The position numbers and the translations under genes were made by a program. A stretch of DNA of 64,000 nucleotides from NCBI GenBank assembly GCA_016710075.1, contig JADJLO010000018.1, forward strand, positions 1 through 64,000, read 5' to 3'. Positions 49,233 to 59,418 of the stretch are shown here, in pieces. This DNA is from Acidobacteriota bacterium (GTDB lineage: Bacteria; Acidobacteriota; Blastocatellia; RBC074). The notes under the pieces were generated by a model, which did not search any database, had not been told where the DNA came from, and saw only the letters and a program-made list of their open reading frames with translations. Position 1 is the first letter of the stretch; the number at the start of each line of letters is the position of its first letter.

Positions 49233-50423
49233 TTACATCCCTGATCGGGGAAGCTCAGCCAGTTGCACAGTGAGAGTCGTCTTTCGACTGCCACGCATTA
49301 TTTCCACCTGAATTTTATCACCGATATTCTTGCCCTTGAGTGCGCGATCGAGGTCATCGTTGGATCTGATCGGCTGATTATCGGCGCTGATAATGATGTC
49401 GCCGCCGACGGGAATCAGATACCTGCCGATCTGGACTTGTTGCGTGGCTCCGCGAATACCGGCTTTATCCGCCGATCCTCCCGGCACTACTTCGGCAATA
49501 AGCATTCCCTCTTTTACAGGCAATTGAAGAACTTCCGACAGGCGGGCGCTCAGAGGAATCGGCGATATTCCAAGCTTCGGCTTGCGGACGCGCCCGTATT
49601 TCAGGATATCGTCGATGACGAGTTTGGCGGTTTCAACGGGAACTGCAAATCCGATGCCCACGGAACTTCCGGTTGGGCTGAAGATCATCGTATTGATACC
49701 GATCATCTGTCCTTTTGAATTGAGCAGCGGACCTCCGGAATTTCCGGGATTGATTGCGGCATCGGTTTGAATAACGCCTTCAATCAGTCGCTGGGTGAAC
49801 TCCGACCTGATCGGACGGGAAAGACCGGAGACGATCCCGGTCGTCAGCGTGTGATCGAAACCGAATGGATTTCCGATGGCAAGTACTTTCTGACCGACGA
49901 AAACATCCTTCGACTCGCCGAGCGGAATCGTCGAAAGCTCGGATGCCGGCGCATCGATTTTGATGACTGCCAGATCGTTGTCGGGATCGAATCCAATTAC
50001 CTTCGCCTGATAATTGTGATTATTTGAAAGCGAAACCTCGAGCTTTTCGGCATCCTGAATCACGTGGAAGTTGGTCAGAATATGACCCTCCCTGTCAAGA
50101 ATCGAGCCCGAACCCGTGCCCTGCTTCGGATAGGCATTGAACCAGTCCTGCACATAAACCGTCGAGGTGATGTTGACCACTCCGGGGCTCATTGCAGTAT
50201 AAATTTCGCGATTATTCTGTTCATCAGTCGCTACCGAAGGATCCGTTATACTCTCGATGGATTTTGAGGCATTGAGAGTTTTTTCAGTCCTCGCTCCAAC
50301 CCACCGGCCAAGCAGGTCCGAGCCGAACCTGTCGTAGAGCAACACCGCGCTTGCAGCAAAGACCGATGTCGCCAGCGCCAGCAGTACCAGTTGTCTCGCA
50401 GTTATGTGATATGTCGACTTCAT
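49233..50423 (-). CDS. S1C serine protease, HtrA/DegP-like with one PDZ domain
   Basis: 396 residues. An N-terminal anchor (LVLLALATSVFAASAVLLY) is followed by the trypsin-like domain with catalytic His in GHILTNFHVIQDAEKLEVSL, Asp in DPDNDLAVIKIDAP and Ser in TDAAINPGNSGGPLLNSKGQ. The single PDZ domain covers about residues 285-390 (EGMLIAEVVPGGSADKAGIR and NQPIRSNDDLDRALKGKNIG). Envelope quality control is the usual role. Complete gene, convergent with the secreted protein gene. Confidence 0.92.
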   Translation of the reverse strand: MKSTYHITARQLVLLALATSVFAASAVLLYDRFGSDLLGRWVGARTEKTLNASKSIESITDPSVATDEQNNREIYTAMSPGVVNITSTVYVQDWFNAYPKQGTGSGSILDREGHILTNFHVIQDAEKLEVSLSNNHNYQAKVIGFDPDNDLAVIKIDAPASELSTIPLGESKDVFVGQKVLAIGNPFGFDHTLTTGIVSGLSRPIRSEFTQRLIEGVIQTDAAINPGNSGGPLLNSKGQMIGINTMIFSPTGSSVGIGFAVPVETAKLVIDDILKYGRVRKPKLGISPIPLSARLSEVLQLPVKEGMLIAEVVPGGSADKAGIRGATQQVQIGRYLIPVGGDIIISADNQPIRSNDDLDRALKGKNIGDKIQVEIMRGSRKTTLTVQLAELPRSGM

Positions 50424-50649
50424 TTTTATCTCACTCCTTCAATTTCTTCGCCCGGTATGACGATTCAATAATCTCAATAAAAAACCACTCGCCTGCCCCT
50501 CGCCCTACCGCCTTCAAACATTACAACAGAATCATTCTAATTGTTCCCTAAAATCCATGCCGGGCAGGCTTTTAAGGTATCATTACCCGGAATTTCAGCT
50601 TTAAGATGTTAATATTGTTAACTCGGTTTCAAATTTTCAAGTGCAGGTC

Positions 50650-52927
50650 ATGAAGATGAACATGGGTAAGCTCCCAGGCAGGAATTATTATCTTCCAATA
50701 TTGCTATTGCTGATGGCAGCATTGAGTATCGGAGGCGCCGCGGACCATGACTCAAACGGGCAGGATCCGAAGAGTGAGCAGAAGAAGTAGCCTGACGAAG
50801 CCCTGGTCAGGCTGGAGACGGAGCTGGTTCAGATCGATGTAGTAGTTACCGACAAGGACGGAAAGATGGTTCGCGATCTGAAACGTGAAGATTTCCAACT
50901 GTTCGAAGACGGAAAGCCGCAGAACATTTCCTATTTTTCAAGAAATTCGACAAAAAGCCTTTCAGCCGCTACTGCCGCACAACCTGCGACGGGGAAGAAT
51001 GAAGCGGCTGGAGCGGGTTCGACGGAGGTAGTTGCGGGGCGCAATCTGGTCCTGGCGATTGACGACCTGCATCTTTCCCCGGCAATTTAATGCTCGCCAA
51101 AAAGTCACTGTTGAAATTCATCGACCAGCAGATTGATGCGGACGATCAGGTGGCCTTGATAACGACGAGCGGCCGGCTCGGTCTTTACGAACAGTTCACG
51201 ACAGATCGTGAAGCGCTCCGCCGCGCGATCAACAGGCTGTCGCCTCAGGAGCGGTCGAGGGCCAGCCAGTTCGACACCCCGCGAATCACGCCTTACCAGG
51301 CCGAGCGGATCGACGACAATGATCCCGAGGCGCTGGAGATTGCAGTCCAGGAAATCGTCCGCGACATGAATATGCAACGCCCGCAGGCCGTGAATCTGGC
51401 TCAGAGCAAGGCACGGATGCTGGTTGCCGAGAATGTGGCAGTCACCACCTCAACCCTTTCGACGATTGAAAACATGATCCGCGGGCTCAAACAACTGCCC
51501 GGGCGCAAAATCATGGTTCTGGTCTCGGACGGTTTCCTGCTGGGAAGCTTCAGAGACGGAAAACATTTTGACGTGCGCAGGATCACCGACTCAGCGACTA
51601 AAGCGGGCGTGGTCATCTACTCGCTGGATGCGCGCGGGCTGATTGCTGAAGCCGGTTCCATGGACGCTTCGCAGCCGAATACGACTCCTCTCAATTGATG
51701 GGAGCGAGAATGAGAATTGAGCGCACCGGCATTGAGGCTCAGCGCGATGGAATCTTCGCCCTCGCTCGCGATACCGGCGGCACTGCATTTTTCAACAACA
51801 ACGATATGAATATCGGCTTGAAGAAGGTTCTGGAAAATACCGAAACCTGGTATCTGCTGGCATTCGAGCCCAACAATTCCTACCGCGACGGAAAATTCCG
51901 CAAACTCGAAGTCCGCCTGCCTCAACGCAAGGATCTGAAAATCCGAACCAGGGGCGGCTACTTCGCACCCGATGGAAAGGCTGAAATTAAAGCAATCAGG
52001 GAAAAAGAGAAGCAGTCTGAAAAAGACAAGGAAAAATCGCCTGAAAAGCTCGCAAAAGATCAACAGAATGCGATACAGGCTCAGATTCGCGATGGAATTT
52101 CCACGCTCTTCCCTCGGCGCGGCATCCCAATACAGATGACGGCCAGCTTCCTGAATTTACCGGATCTAGGGGTCATGGCCGATATCTCTGCTCATCTGGA
52201 TGCAAAACAGTTGAAGTTCGATGAAAGCGGCGGACGCTATCGGGCCTCGCTGGAGATCATCGGATTCGCCTTCGACGAAGCAGGTAATGTCGCAGGCAGT
52301 TTCAGCGACACTGCCGGATTGAATCTGAAACAGGAGACATACGAGAAAGCGCTGCAGAACGGAATCGCCTACAGCAAATACGTAAAACTCAAACCGGGTT
52401 TCTATCAGATCAGAATCATGGCTCGTGAAGACGGCACGACCCAGATTGGCAGCGCGTCTGCCTGGATTGAAATCCCCGATCTCGGCAAACAGCAGTTGAC
52501 CCTGAGCAGCATCTTCTTCACCCCTCAGGAGAGCGCAAAACAGGCTGTCACCATGCAAAACCCTCCGGGAGGAATCAGCGAAAAATCGGAATCTGCGCTT
52601 CCTCCCAAGGTTTATCGCAGATTCAAACGCGGCTCGAATCTCGACTTCCTTCTTTTTGCTTATAATCCAAAACTGGACGCCAAAGGCACTGCCGATCTGG
52701 CAATTCAGATTCAGATCTATCAGGGCAGTAAACTGGTGCTGGCTTCGCCATTGACCGCTTTTTCCCGCCAGACAGGGCCGAACATCAACCCGACTCAGGG
52801 ACTACCTTATTTTGCCCGACTCCCGCTGAACTCATACGAACCGGGCACTTATGATTTGCGCCTGGTCGTTATCGATCGCGTCGCAAAGTCCAGCTCAAAA
52901 CGGTCAATCAATTTCTTTGTTGAATAA
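50650..52927 (+). CDS. VWFA-related Acidobacterial protein, disrupted
   Basis: About 755 residues from joined frames. A signal segment (YYLPILLLLMAALSIGG) is followed by the hallmark QIDVVVTDKDGKMVRDLKRE, DFQLFEDGKPQ. A VWA domain includes LVLAIDDLHLSP, LITTSGRLGLYEQFTTDREA and GRKIMVLVSDGFLLGSF, then TWYLLAFEPNNSYRDGKFRK and LEVRLPQRKDLKIRTRGGYF. The C-terminal half is a beta-rich region. An amber codon interrupts the first frame at 50788-50790, and single-base shifts occur near 51085 and 51695. This family is expanded in Acidobacteria; its function is not known. Confidence 0.85.
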
Positions 52928-52934
52928 AGAGAAG

Positions 52935-53095
52935 AAGAGAAGAAAAGAAAAGATTACGAAACAGACGAAAAATTTACAGACGTTGGATGGGCGAGAACTT
53001 CATGTTAACCGTAACACCGAAGAAAAAGTCACATTCACCCTTTGAAGATTTTTCGTCTGTTTCGTTTATTTCGTCTGTTTCGTAATCTTCTTCTC
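52935..53095. repeat. TTTCGTNTR nonamer repeats, inverted
   Basis: Right part TTTCGTCTG, TTTCGTTTA, TTTCGTCTG, TTTCGTAAT (53051-53086) is four units of period 9. The left part AGATTACGAAACAGACGAAA (52951-52970) is the inverse. It separates convergent genes. Confidence 0.8.
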
Positions 53096-54103
53096 TTCCC
53101 CGCTGACGATAGCTGCGATCGAGCGCACCTGAGCGACCATATCCTTGAACTGATCGAAGAGCAGGGCCTGGGGTCCGTCGCACAACGCCCTTTCGGGATA
53201 TGGGTGAATATCGACGAGGAGGCCGTCGGCTCCGACGGCGGCGCCGGCTCGCGACAGCGGTATCACCTTTTCGCGTTTGCCGGTGCTGTGGCTGGGATCG
53301 ATGATGATCGGCAGATGCGAAATGCGCTTGATTGCCGGAACCAGCGACAGATCGAGCGTAAATCTCGTGTGATTGGCGAAAGTGCGGACTCCGCGCTCGC
53401 AGAGAATGACCTGGTAATTCCCCTCGGACATGATGTATTCGGCGGCGAGCAGAAATTCTTCGATCGTTGCGGCCATGCCGCGCTTGAGCAGCACGGGTTT
53501 GCGAGCCTGTCCCGCGCGCTTGAGCAGGCTGAAATTCTGCATGTTTCTGGTGCCTATCTGAATGACGTCAGCGTAACGTTCTACCAGATCGAGGGCGGGC
53601 TCGTCAGTGGCCTCGGTGACGATCTTCAAATCATATTGATCGCGTACATCCGACAGGATCTTGAGTCCTTCTTCGCCAAGCCCCTGAAAAGCGTAGGGAG
53701 AGGTGCGCGGTTTGAATGCTCCGCCGCGAAAGAATTTGCAGCCCATCTCCGAAACAACCGCGGCTGTCAGAAAAGTCTGCTCACGGGATTCAACCGCGCA
53801 GACTCCCGCGATGATCGCAAATTCGTCTCCGCCTATTTCGGCATCACCGATCCTGATCACGGTCCTTTCCGGCTTGAGTTCCCGGCCAACCAGCTTGTAT
53901 GGCTTGGTGACGCGAACGCATTCGGCCACTCCGGGCAGATCTGAAAACGGCGACGAATCGATCGCGCCCGTATTTCCGGTGATCCCGATCGCCGTCCGGT
54001 TCGCGCCGGGCATCGAATGAGCCTTGAGCCCGGCAGCCTCGATTGCCTCAATGACGCGCCCTATCTCCTGATCGGTCGCGCCGGATTTCATGACAACAAG
54101 CAT
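53066..54103 (-). CDS. DAHP synthase (3-deoxy-7-phosphoheptulonate synthase, type I-beta)
   Basis: 345 residues. It condenses PEP and erythrose 4-phosphate at the head of the shikimate pathway. The N-terminal ferredoxin-like regulatory domain, about 80 residues (MLVVMKSGATDQEIGRVIEA), is followed by the barrel: MGCKFFRGGAFKPRTSPYAF, IVTEATDEPALDLVERYADV, IQIGTRNMQNFSLLKRAGQA and IIDPSHSTGKR. The PEP motif reads AGVCAVES where most members have AGPCAVES, a Pro-to-Val change or base error. The last residues (EEKKITKQTK) are encoded by the repeat. Together with aroDE it suggests the aromatic pathway is split over nearby loci. Confidence 0.93.
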   Translation of the reverse strand: MLVVMKSGATDQEIGRVIEAIEAAGLKAHSMPGANRTAIGITGNTGAIDSSPFSDLPGVAECVRVTKPYKLVGRELKPERTVIRIGDAEIGGDEFAIIAGVCAVESREQTFLTAAVVSEMGCKFFRGGAFKPRTSPYAFQGLGEEGLKILSDVRDQYDLKIVTEATDEPALDLVERYADVIQIGTRNMQNFSLLKRAGQARKPVLLKRGMAATIEEFLLAAEYIMSEGNYQVILCERGVRTFANHTRFTLDLSLVPAIKRISHLPIIIDPSHSTGKREKVIPLSRAGAAVGADGLLVDIHPYPERALCDGPQALLFDQFKDMVAQVRSIAAIVSGEEKKITKQTK

Positions 54104-54140
54104 ATAAATTTCCCCTCGGGATTCAATGCAGTCCCTTTAC

Positions 54141-55772
54141 TTATTTCGGTTTTGATAATTCCAGAATTGAATATACCCAATTGGACCGGCGATCATTTAT
54201 TTTTTGTTCTCTCAGGACCTCAACGCCGGATCTGCTGACCGCCTTATAAAATGCCTTCCGTGCTTCAGGAAAGGAGGTTCCTTCAGGAGCATTGAGAACG
54301 AACACGTTTGACGAATCCTTCACCATCTTTAAAAGTTCTTCATCAGGCTCTGATGATTTAGTGTAAGCCCAGAAGGGTTCATGCGTATAAAGTTCCCCTT
54401 CCGACAGGCAGAAAAGAGTATTGCCCAATCCCCAATCCATTAACTGTATCTGACGGCCGGGGTATTGAGCCTTCAGGACCGTCGACAGATTGTTTATTTC
54501 CGAGCTCCAGTGTTTTGTTCCGCCGGTTCTTTGCATCAAGTCGTAATATCCTGACATAGCATTCAAGTTCATACCGACGGCGCAAATGAGCAGTACAAAT
54601 CCGGATAAGATAACCGGTTTTAAATATTTCCACTCCTTGAGGCACTGATTAGCCCTCCCGCAAGCCGCGCCAACGACCAGCTGCGGGAAAGGGAATATCA
54701 TAGTCCAATGATGCATCCCTATCGGCAATGGAGTCAGGTAGGTCTGAATTGCAACCAATACTGCCAGTAGCGGGATGAACAGTAATCTCCATTCTTTTTT
54801 CTTAACAGCGATCGATATCAAGACAACCAGTGAAAAGAGTGCCAGAGGCAGCAGCAATGTCCTGAACCACCCTAAACTGCCGGGCAATGATTCTCCGAAC
54901 ATGAGCCTGTCCGGCCCCATGCCATTCATCCAATCAACGAGAATCCTTGTCCTCCTGGGAATCAGGCCAATTAGACTGCTCAGGGGCATGTTTCTTCTGC
55001 CCTCATTAAGCATCTTAAAAGTCAGCCACCCGAATTTCAGATTGTAAATCCAAAGCGGAATACTTGTGATCAATCCGGCACCGGAAGCAGACAATAATCC
55101 CAGGAAAGATATCCGAGGCCGACCGTCATCAATCCACCAGGCAATTGCTCCGACGGCAATCAATGCCATGACAAACCACATGAAATTGGTCTTGTCGTAT
55201 ACTCCCAGCCCCAGAAGCGCTCCAGCTATTACAAGAAACCGCGTCTTCCCTCCGCTCTGCCACCATTTCAACAGAAAGAACAAAGACGATATTCTGAAAA
55301 GAAAGGCCAGCACGACAGGACCCCAGTCCAATCTCGTAAGCATGATCAGGGATGGGTCAGTAGCCGTTAACCATAAACCGATCAGTGACGCCGTGACTCC
55401 GAAAAATGCCTTGGCGAAAAGATAAGTGAATAATAATGCCAGGGCTGTTATTGCGATATTTGTGAGGCGATATACGCTTATTCTGATCCCGAATATTCTG
55501 AATGGTATGAGCAAAATATACGACCTGAGAGCGCCTATATATTCCATGTTCATCAAGATGAAGAAATGTCCGCCAATCCTTGTTGATCCGAAGCGATTGT
55601 AATGCCCGTTTGCATCTCCCTTGAGGAATACAATGGATGCGGGAACCTGCAATACCTCATCATATTGAATCCCTGGCAGGTTGATATGCCTTGATGCAAG
55701 GATCACATAAAGAATGATCGCTGACAGAGCGATAATTTGGCCGGCTTTTGTATCCTTAATGATTTTTAGCAT
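54141..55772 (-). CDS. GT39-like (ArnT/PMT family) membrane glycosyltransferase
   Basis: 543 residues with about eleven hydrophobic helices, for example IIALSAIILYVILASRHINL, ALLFTYLFAKAFFGVTASLI and FILLICAVGMNLNAM-like FVLLICAVGMNLNAM. The first periplasmic loop has GIQYDEVLQ, the acidic motif where GT39/PMT enzymes hold their catalytic Asp-Glu. TRLDWGPVVLAFLF and YNLKFGWLTFKMLNEGRRN are further landmarks. The family uses polyprenyl-phosphate sugars; donor and acceptor are unknown here. The C-terminal soluble domain covers about residues 420-543. It follows 37 bp upstream of DAHP synthase. Confidence 0.82.
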   Translation of the reverse strand: MLKIIKDTKAGQIIALSAIILYVILASRHINLPGIQYDEVLQVPASIVFLKGDANGHYNRFGSTRIGGHFFILMNMEYIGALRSYILLIPFRIFGIRISVYRLTNIAITALALLFTYLFAKAFFGVTASLIGLWLTATDPSLIMLTRLDWGPVVLAFLFRISSLFFLLKWWQSGGKTRFLVIAGALLGLGVYDKTNFMWFVMALIAVGAIAWWIDDGRPRISFLGLLSASGAGLITSIPLWIYNLKFGWLTFKMLNEGRRNMPLSSLIGLIPRRTRILVDWMNGMGPDRLMFGESLPGSLGWFRTLLLPLALFSLVVLISIAVKKKEWRLLFIPLLAVLVAIQTYLTPLPIGMHHWTMIFPFPQLVVGAACGRANQCLKEWKYLKPVILSGFVLLICAVGMNLNAMSGYYDLMQRTGGTKHWSSEINNLSTVLKAQYPGRQIQLMDWGLGNTLFCLSEGELYTHEPFWAYTKSSEPDEELLKMVKDSSNVFVLNAPEGTSFPEARKAFYKAVSRSGVEVLREQKINDRRSNWVYSILELSKPK

Positions 55773-55820
55773 TTTGGTTATCGAGCGTCACAAGGATAAG
55801 GATGCGGCAAAAAAAGCGAG

Positions 55821-57826
55821 CTACATCTTCTCCGGCGTTTCGATACCCAGCAGCGCCAGCGACTGTTCGAGTCTGCGGCGGACCAGATCGGCAACCATCA
55901 ACAGCAGCAGTTTGCGGGTCTCATCGGTCACGCTCAGTATGTGATGGTTGTGATAGAAGAGATTGAACTGCTTCGCGAGCTGGAATGCATACTTGGCCAC
56001 GTGAGTCGGCTCGAAGCTGAGAGAAGCGACCTGCAGGATCTCCGCCAGCCTCGCAGCGGCTGAGACCAGTGACCAGAGATCGTTTCCACTCTCACCCTCG
56101 AAGAATTGATTGATCGATTCGGCTGAAAGGTCCTCGAATTCCGGTCTCAGCTCTTCGGGCGGCGTCCCAGCTTGCGGAAGATATTGTTCGCGCGAACTGC
56201 CGAGTATTGGATGTATGGCCCGGTTTCGCCCTCGAAGCTCAGCGCCTCGTTGAAGTCAAAAGCTATGATCGAGGTCCGCGTGAATTTCAGAAGGAAATAG
56301 CGAAGCGCCGCGATGGCTATCTGATGGGCGATCAATCGTTGTTCATCAACTGTCAATTCCTGATGGCGCGACTGGACTTCCTTCAAAGCGTTCTCTTCAA
56401 GGCGGTCGATCAGGTCGTCGGCCTTGACGCCGAGGCCCTTGCGGCCCGACATGCCGATCTGCTGCCGTTGAGCATCGGACTCTGAAAGCTCGACGCCGAG
56501 TTCGACGGCGGCAGCGGGCGTCAGCGTTACCTTTTCATAGGCCAGGTGAGCGCTGCGTGCCACGCGCTCATCGTGATCGATGATCATCACTCCGCGCTTC
56601 ACGTTGGCCTGTGGATAGGATTGCCCGACATCGATCACGTTCAGGAATGCCGTGCCGTTGCCGAAATCGGGATGCGGATCGATTGCCAGTTTCACATCAG
56701 CGGTCGTGACCCAAACCTCATGCCCGCGATGATCCCGGCGAAGATTCCTGTAATGAAAATCGAGCCCAAGCTTGCCAAGTTTCCAAAGGTGATACGCAAT
56801 ATCCTTGCCGGTGTAGGTCACGGTTCCGTTCGATCGGACGATGATCTTGTCGGCATCGTGTTCGGTCTCTTTCTGCGCGGCATTCTCTTCTGTCTCTTCC
56901 GCGCGCATCACCCAGCAGCCCTTGTTGCGACCTTCCGTTTCGAGAACAATCGCGCCGGACGCTTTCAGTTTCTCAAAGGCGTGCGTCCAGAAATGGAGGT
57001 GCAGAATCTCGCTTTCACGGGCCAGCAGGTCGTAGCCGATATCCAGCCGCGACATCGTGTCCAGATGGCAGTCCACAATTCTTGAAGAGATATATTCGCC
57101 GATCTGAGCAGTAGCGTTTCCGCCCTCTTCAATCTCGTGCAAAGTCCTCGAGCGGATCTCCAGCCTAGCTTTATCCTCTTCGTACCAGGCGCCGACCTGT
57201 GCATAGAGATCCCAGCAGTAATAATCGAACTTGCCCCCACCTTCAGCCAGCTTCCGAATCTCATCGAGCGACTTCTTTTCAATGTGGATGAAGCCGACGA
57301 CCACATCTGCAACTTGAACTCCCGTGTTGTCGATGTAGTTGTGAACCTCGACTGTCTCCCCCATCGCGCGCAGTATCCTGATGGTCGTATCGCCCAGCAC
57401 CGCGTTGCGTACGTGCCCGATGTGAGCCGCCTTGTTCGGATTGATCGAGGTATGCTCGACTATCAGCTTGCCCAACTGCTGATTGATGACCGCAGGCCGC
57501 GAAACTTCAGAAAGAAGATTCGTGAAGACCTGCGCCCTGTCGAAGAAGACGTTCAGATAACCGGCTCCGGCGACTTCTACGCGGGATATGCCGGGAAGTG
57601 CTTTCAGCTCTTCCGAAAGCCTGACCGCTATTTCGCGCGGATTCTTCTTTTCACCCGTGGCCGCCTTGATCCGCTTCGCCAGATCGAATGCCAGTGGAAA
57701 GGCCAGATCCCCAAGCTCGGTCTTTGGCGGAGTCTCCACTGCGAAATCTTCGAGGCTGATTCCGAAGCTCTCCTGAACTATTGCCCGCAGGCGGTCTTTT
57801 ATCTCAATTGCTGGTGATGACGACAT
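55821..57826 (-). CDS. argS: Arginyl-tRNA synthetase, frameshifted
   Basis: Class I synthetase, about 668 residues when joined. N-terminal Add-1 domain MSSSPAIEIKDRLRAIVQES; HIGH motif in NPNKAAHIGHVRNAVLGDTT; EVHNYIDNTGVQVADVVVGF; NGTVTYTGKDIAYHLWKLGK; MSGRKGLGVKADDLIDRLEE stands at the KMSKS-equivalent. The first frame stops at 56147. The DALR anticodon domain continues in another frame (LWSLVSAAARLAEILQVASL, AFQLAKQFNLFYHNHHILSV and the end LLGIETPEKM). One base near 56160 joins them. The split is likely a sequence error. Confidence 0.93.
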
Positions 57827-57939
57827 GTTATGAATATTCCTCTTTGAAGGGGCTTTAAATAAAGAGGTTTAATAACACCTCTGATGGAGCGGCGTCAAAT
57901 TGAGACTTGGGCTGAGTCCACGCCGCCGTGTCCCTCGAC

Positions 57940-57969
57940 TTGAAAATATCGATCCCGGCGTGGTATACA
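57940..57969 (+). promoter_or_regulatory. tRNA-Glu promoter
   Basis: TTGAAA (57940-57945), an 18-bp spacer and TATACA (57964-57969), ending 16 bp before the tRNA. Confidence 0.55.
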
Positions 57970-57982
57970 GGCTGAGTAATTT

Positions 57983-58059
<77 letters not shown>

Positions 58060-58088
58060 ACAGCTAAAATAAAAAATCACACAGGTAA

Positions 58089-58116
58089 AAGGCAGACTCA
58101 TGGGTCTGCCTTTTTT
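58089..58116 (+). terminator. Rho-independent terminator after tRNA-Glu
   Basis: AAGGCAGAC and GTCTGCCTT stem with a 6-base loop, then six T. Confidence 0.85.
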
Positions 58117-58242
58117 CTTTAGGGCTCAGCTAAAGATAGCCCTGGCCAATTAATCAGCCCATCTAAAACATCAGGTTCTGACCAGGCGATTCTCAATTGA
58201 CGAGGATCAAAATTGGACTCAACGGGTCAATCCAGGAAATTG

Positions 58243-58258
58243 TTGGCACGATTTTTGT
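58243..58258 (+). promoter_or_regulatory. Sigma-54-like promoter
   Basis: TGGCACGATTTTTGTG: a perfect -24 box and correct spacing, but GT in place of GC at -12. It lies 110 bp upstream of the beta-barrel gene. Confidence 0.4.
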
Positions 58259-58368
58259 GTGTCATTAGGAATGAATGAAAGAGTTGGGGAATAGTACCCA
58301 ACATAATCATCAGAATACCGGATATAAAGAAGCTATCTGGTGATTTAAAGGAGTTAAGGGAGGTAGTA

Positions 58369-58984
58369 ATGAATTACTCGACACAAACAATTTCAGTGCC
58401 TCAAATGCACCGGCCAATCATGCTGACTGCGGCAATTATTTTTTTCGCCTCAAGCTCAAACCGAGCCGCCGAAGGTTGAAATTGGTGGGCATGTCTCAGT
58501 GCTGCATCTGCAGGGCAAGCAGCAAATCTTCGAAAAGACTGCGGTTGGAGGCGGCCTGCGAGGAACGTTCAATCTCAACGCGGGACTGGCCCTCGAAGGG
58601 GAAGTCAATTTTTATCCTGAAATTAATTCGAGCACAATCATTGTGGACAGCAAAGCCGTGACCGGGCTGTTTGGAGTGAAAGCCGGATGGCGATCGAAGA
58701 AGATGGGCTTCTTCGGCAAGGTCAGGCCGGGGCTGATGCATTTTGAGGAAAAGATAGATCCGAGAATTGTATTTATTACCACTCCCCCGGTTCCGCAAAA
58801 TCCGCACTTTGCGCTCGATCTGGGAGGCGTGCTTGAGTTGTATCCCACCCGCCGCGTCATCGTGCGATTCGACCTTGGAGATACAATCATTCGGTTTCGC
58901 TACCGGAGCTTTTTAATCGGCGACAGAAGTTTCACCAACCATAATCTGCAATTCAACGTCGGGATTGGCTTTCGTTTCTTTTGA
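58369..58984 (+). CDS. Outer-membrane beta-barrel-like protein, frameshifted
   Basis: About 204 residues. The ATG at 58369 lies behind AGGGAGG and starts MNYSTQTISVPQMHRPIMLT, followed by a hydrophobic signal AAIIFFA. A T-run near 58445 breaks the frame. The second frame gives AQTEPPKVEIGGHVSVLHLQ and alternating strands (GGGLRGTFNLNAGLALEGEV, VTGLFGVKAGWRSKKMGFFG) with a terminal aromatic residue (NVGIGFRFF), the mark of outer-membrane barrels. About eight strands are expected. Ligand or role unknown. Confidence 0.7.
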
Positions 58985-59041
58985 ATATCCCGGTTATAGT
59001 CCTGTCAATTTCTGTTTAATGAATGAAAGGGAAAGGCCGGA

Positions 59042-59365
59042 ATGAAAAAACTCGCATTATTGTTAAGCCTCTTGATCTGCCTTGGACTTGTCGCCGGGGC
59101 AAAACAGACCGGGGATAAAAACGAAAATCACTCAAAAGAAGCCGAGTCAAAAACAGCGCTGAAAAAACTGAGGAGGCCGGGGGGACACACTTTCCACCTG
59201 AGGATCCGAACTTTGGGGGAACTTGGCAATATTGCCGATGATGCAGTCGCCAGTATTGAAAGGGGGGGCGGGGGCCCGCGGGGTGAGGGGAAAGAAAGCG
59301 GTTGGCAAACACAACCCACTGTCAGAAAAGAGATTGGTGGTTGGAGGCAAGTGAGCGCTCACTAA
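59042..59365 (+). CDS. Small secreted protein, doubtful C-terminus
   Basis: 107 residues. The signal peptide MKKLALLLSLLICLGLVAGA is convincing and an AGG-rich ribosome site precedes it. The mature part is highly charged (KQTGDKNENHSKEAESKTAL). The C-terminal half contains a poly-G region (RGGGGPRGEGKESG) with unusual base content, so the true end is uncertain. No family recognised. Confidence 0.5.
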   Translation: MKKLALLLSLLICLGLVAGAKQTGDKNENHSKEAESKTALKKLRRPGGHTFHLRIRTLGELGNIADDAVASIERGGGGPRGEGKESGWQTQPTVRKEIGGWRQVSAH

Positions 59366-59418
59366 TGATACTAATAGAGGGTGTAAAGTTTACCGCGGAG
59401 CTGAGCAGGGCTTCCGCT

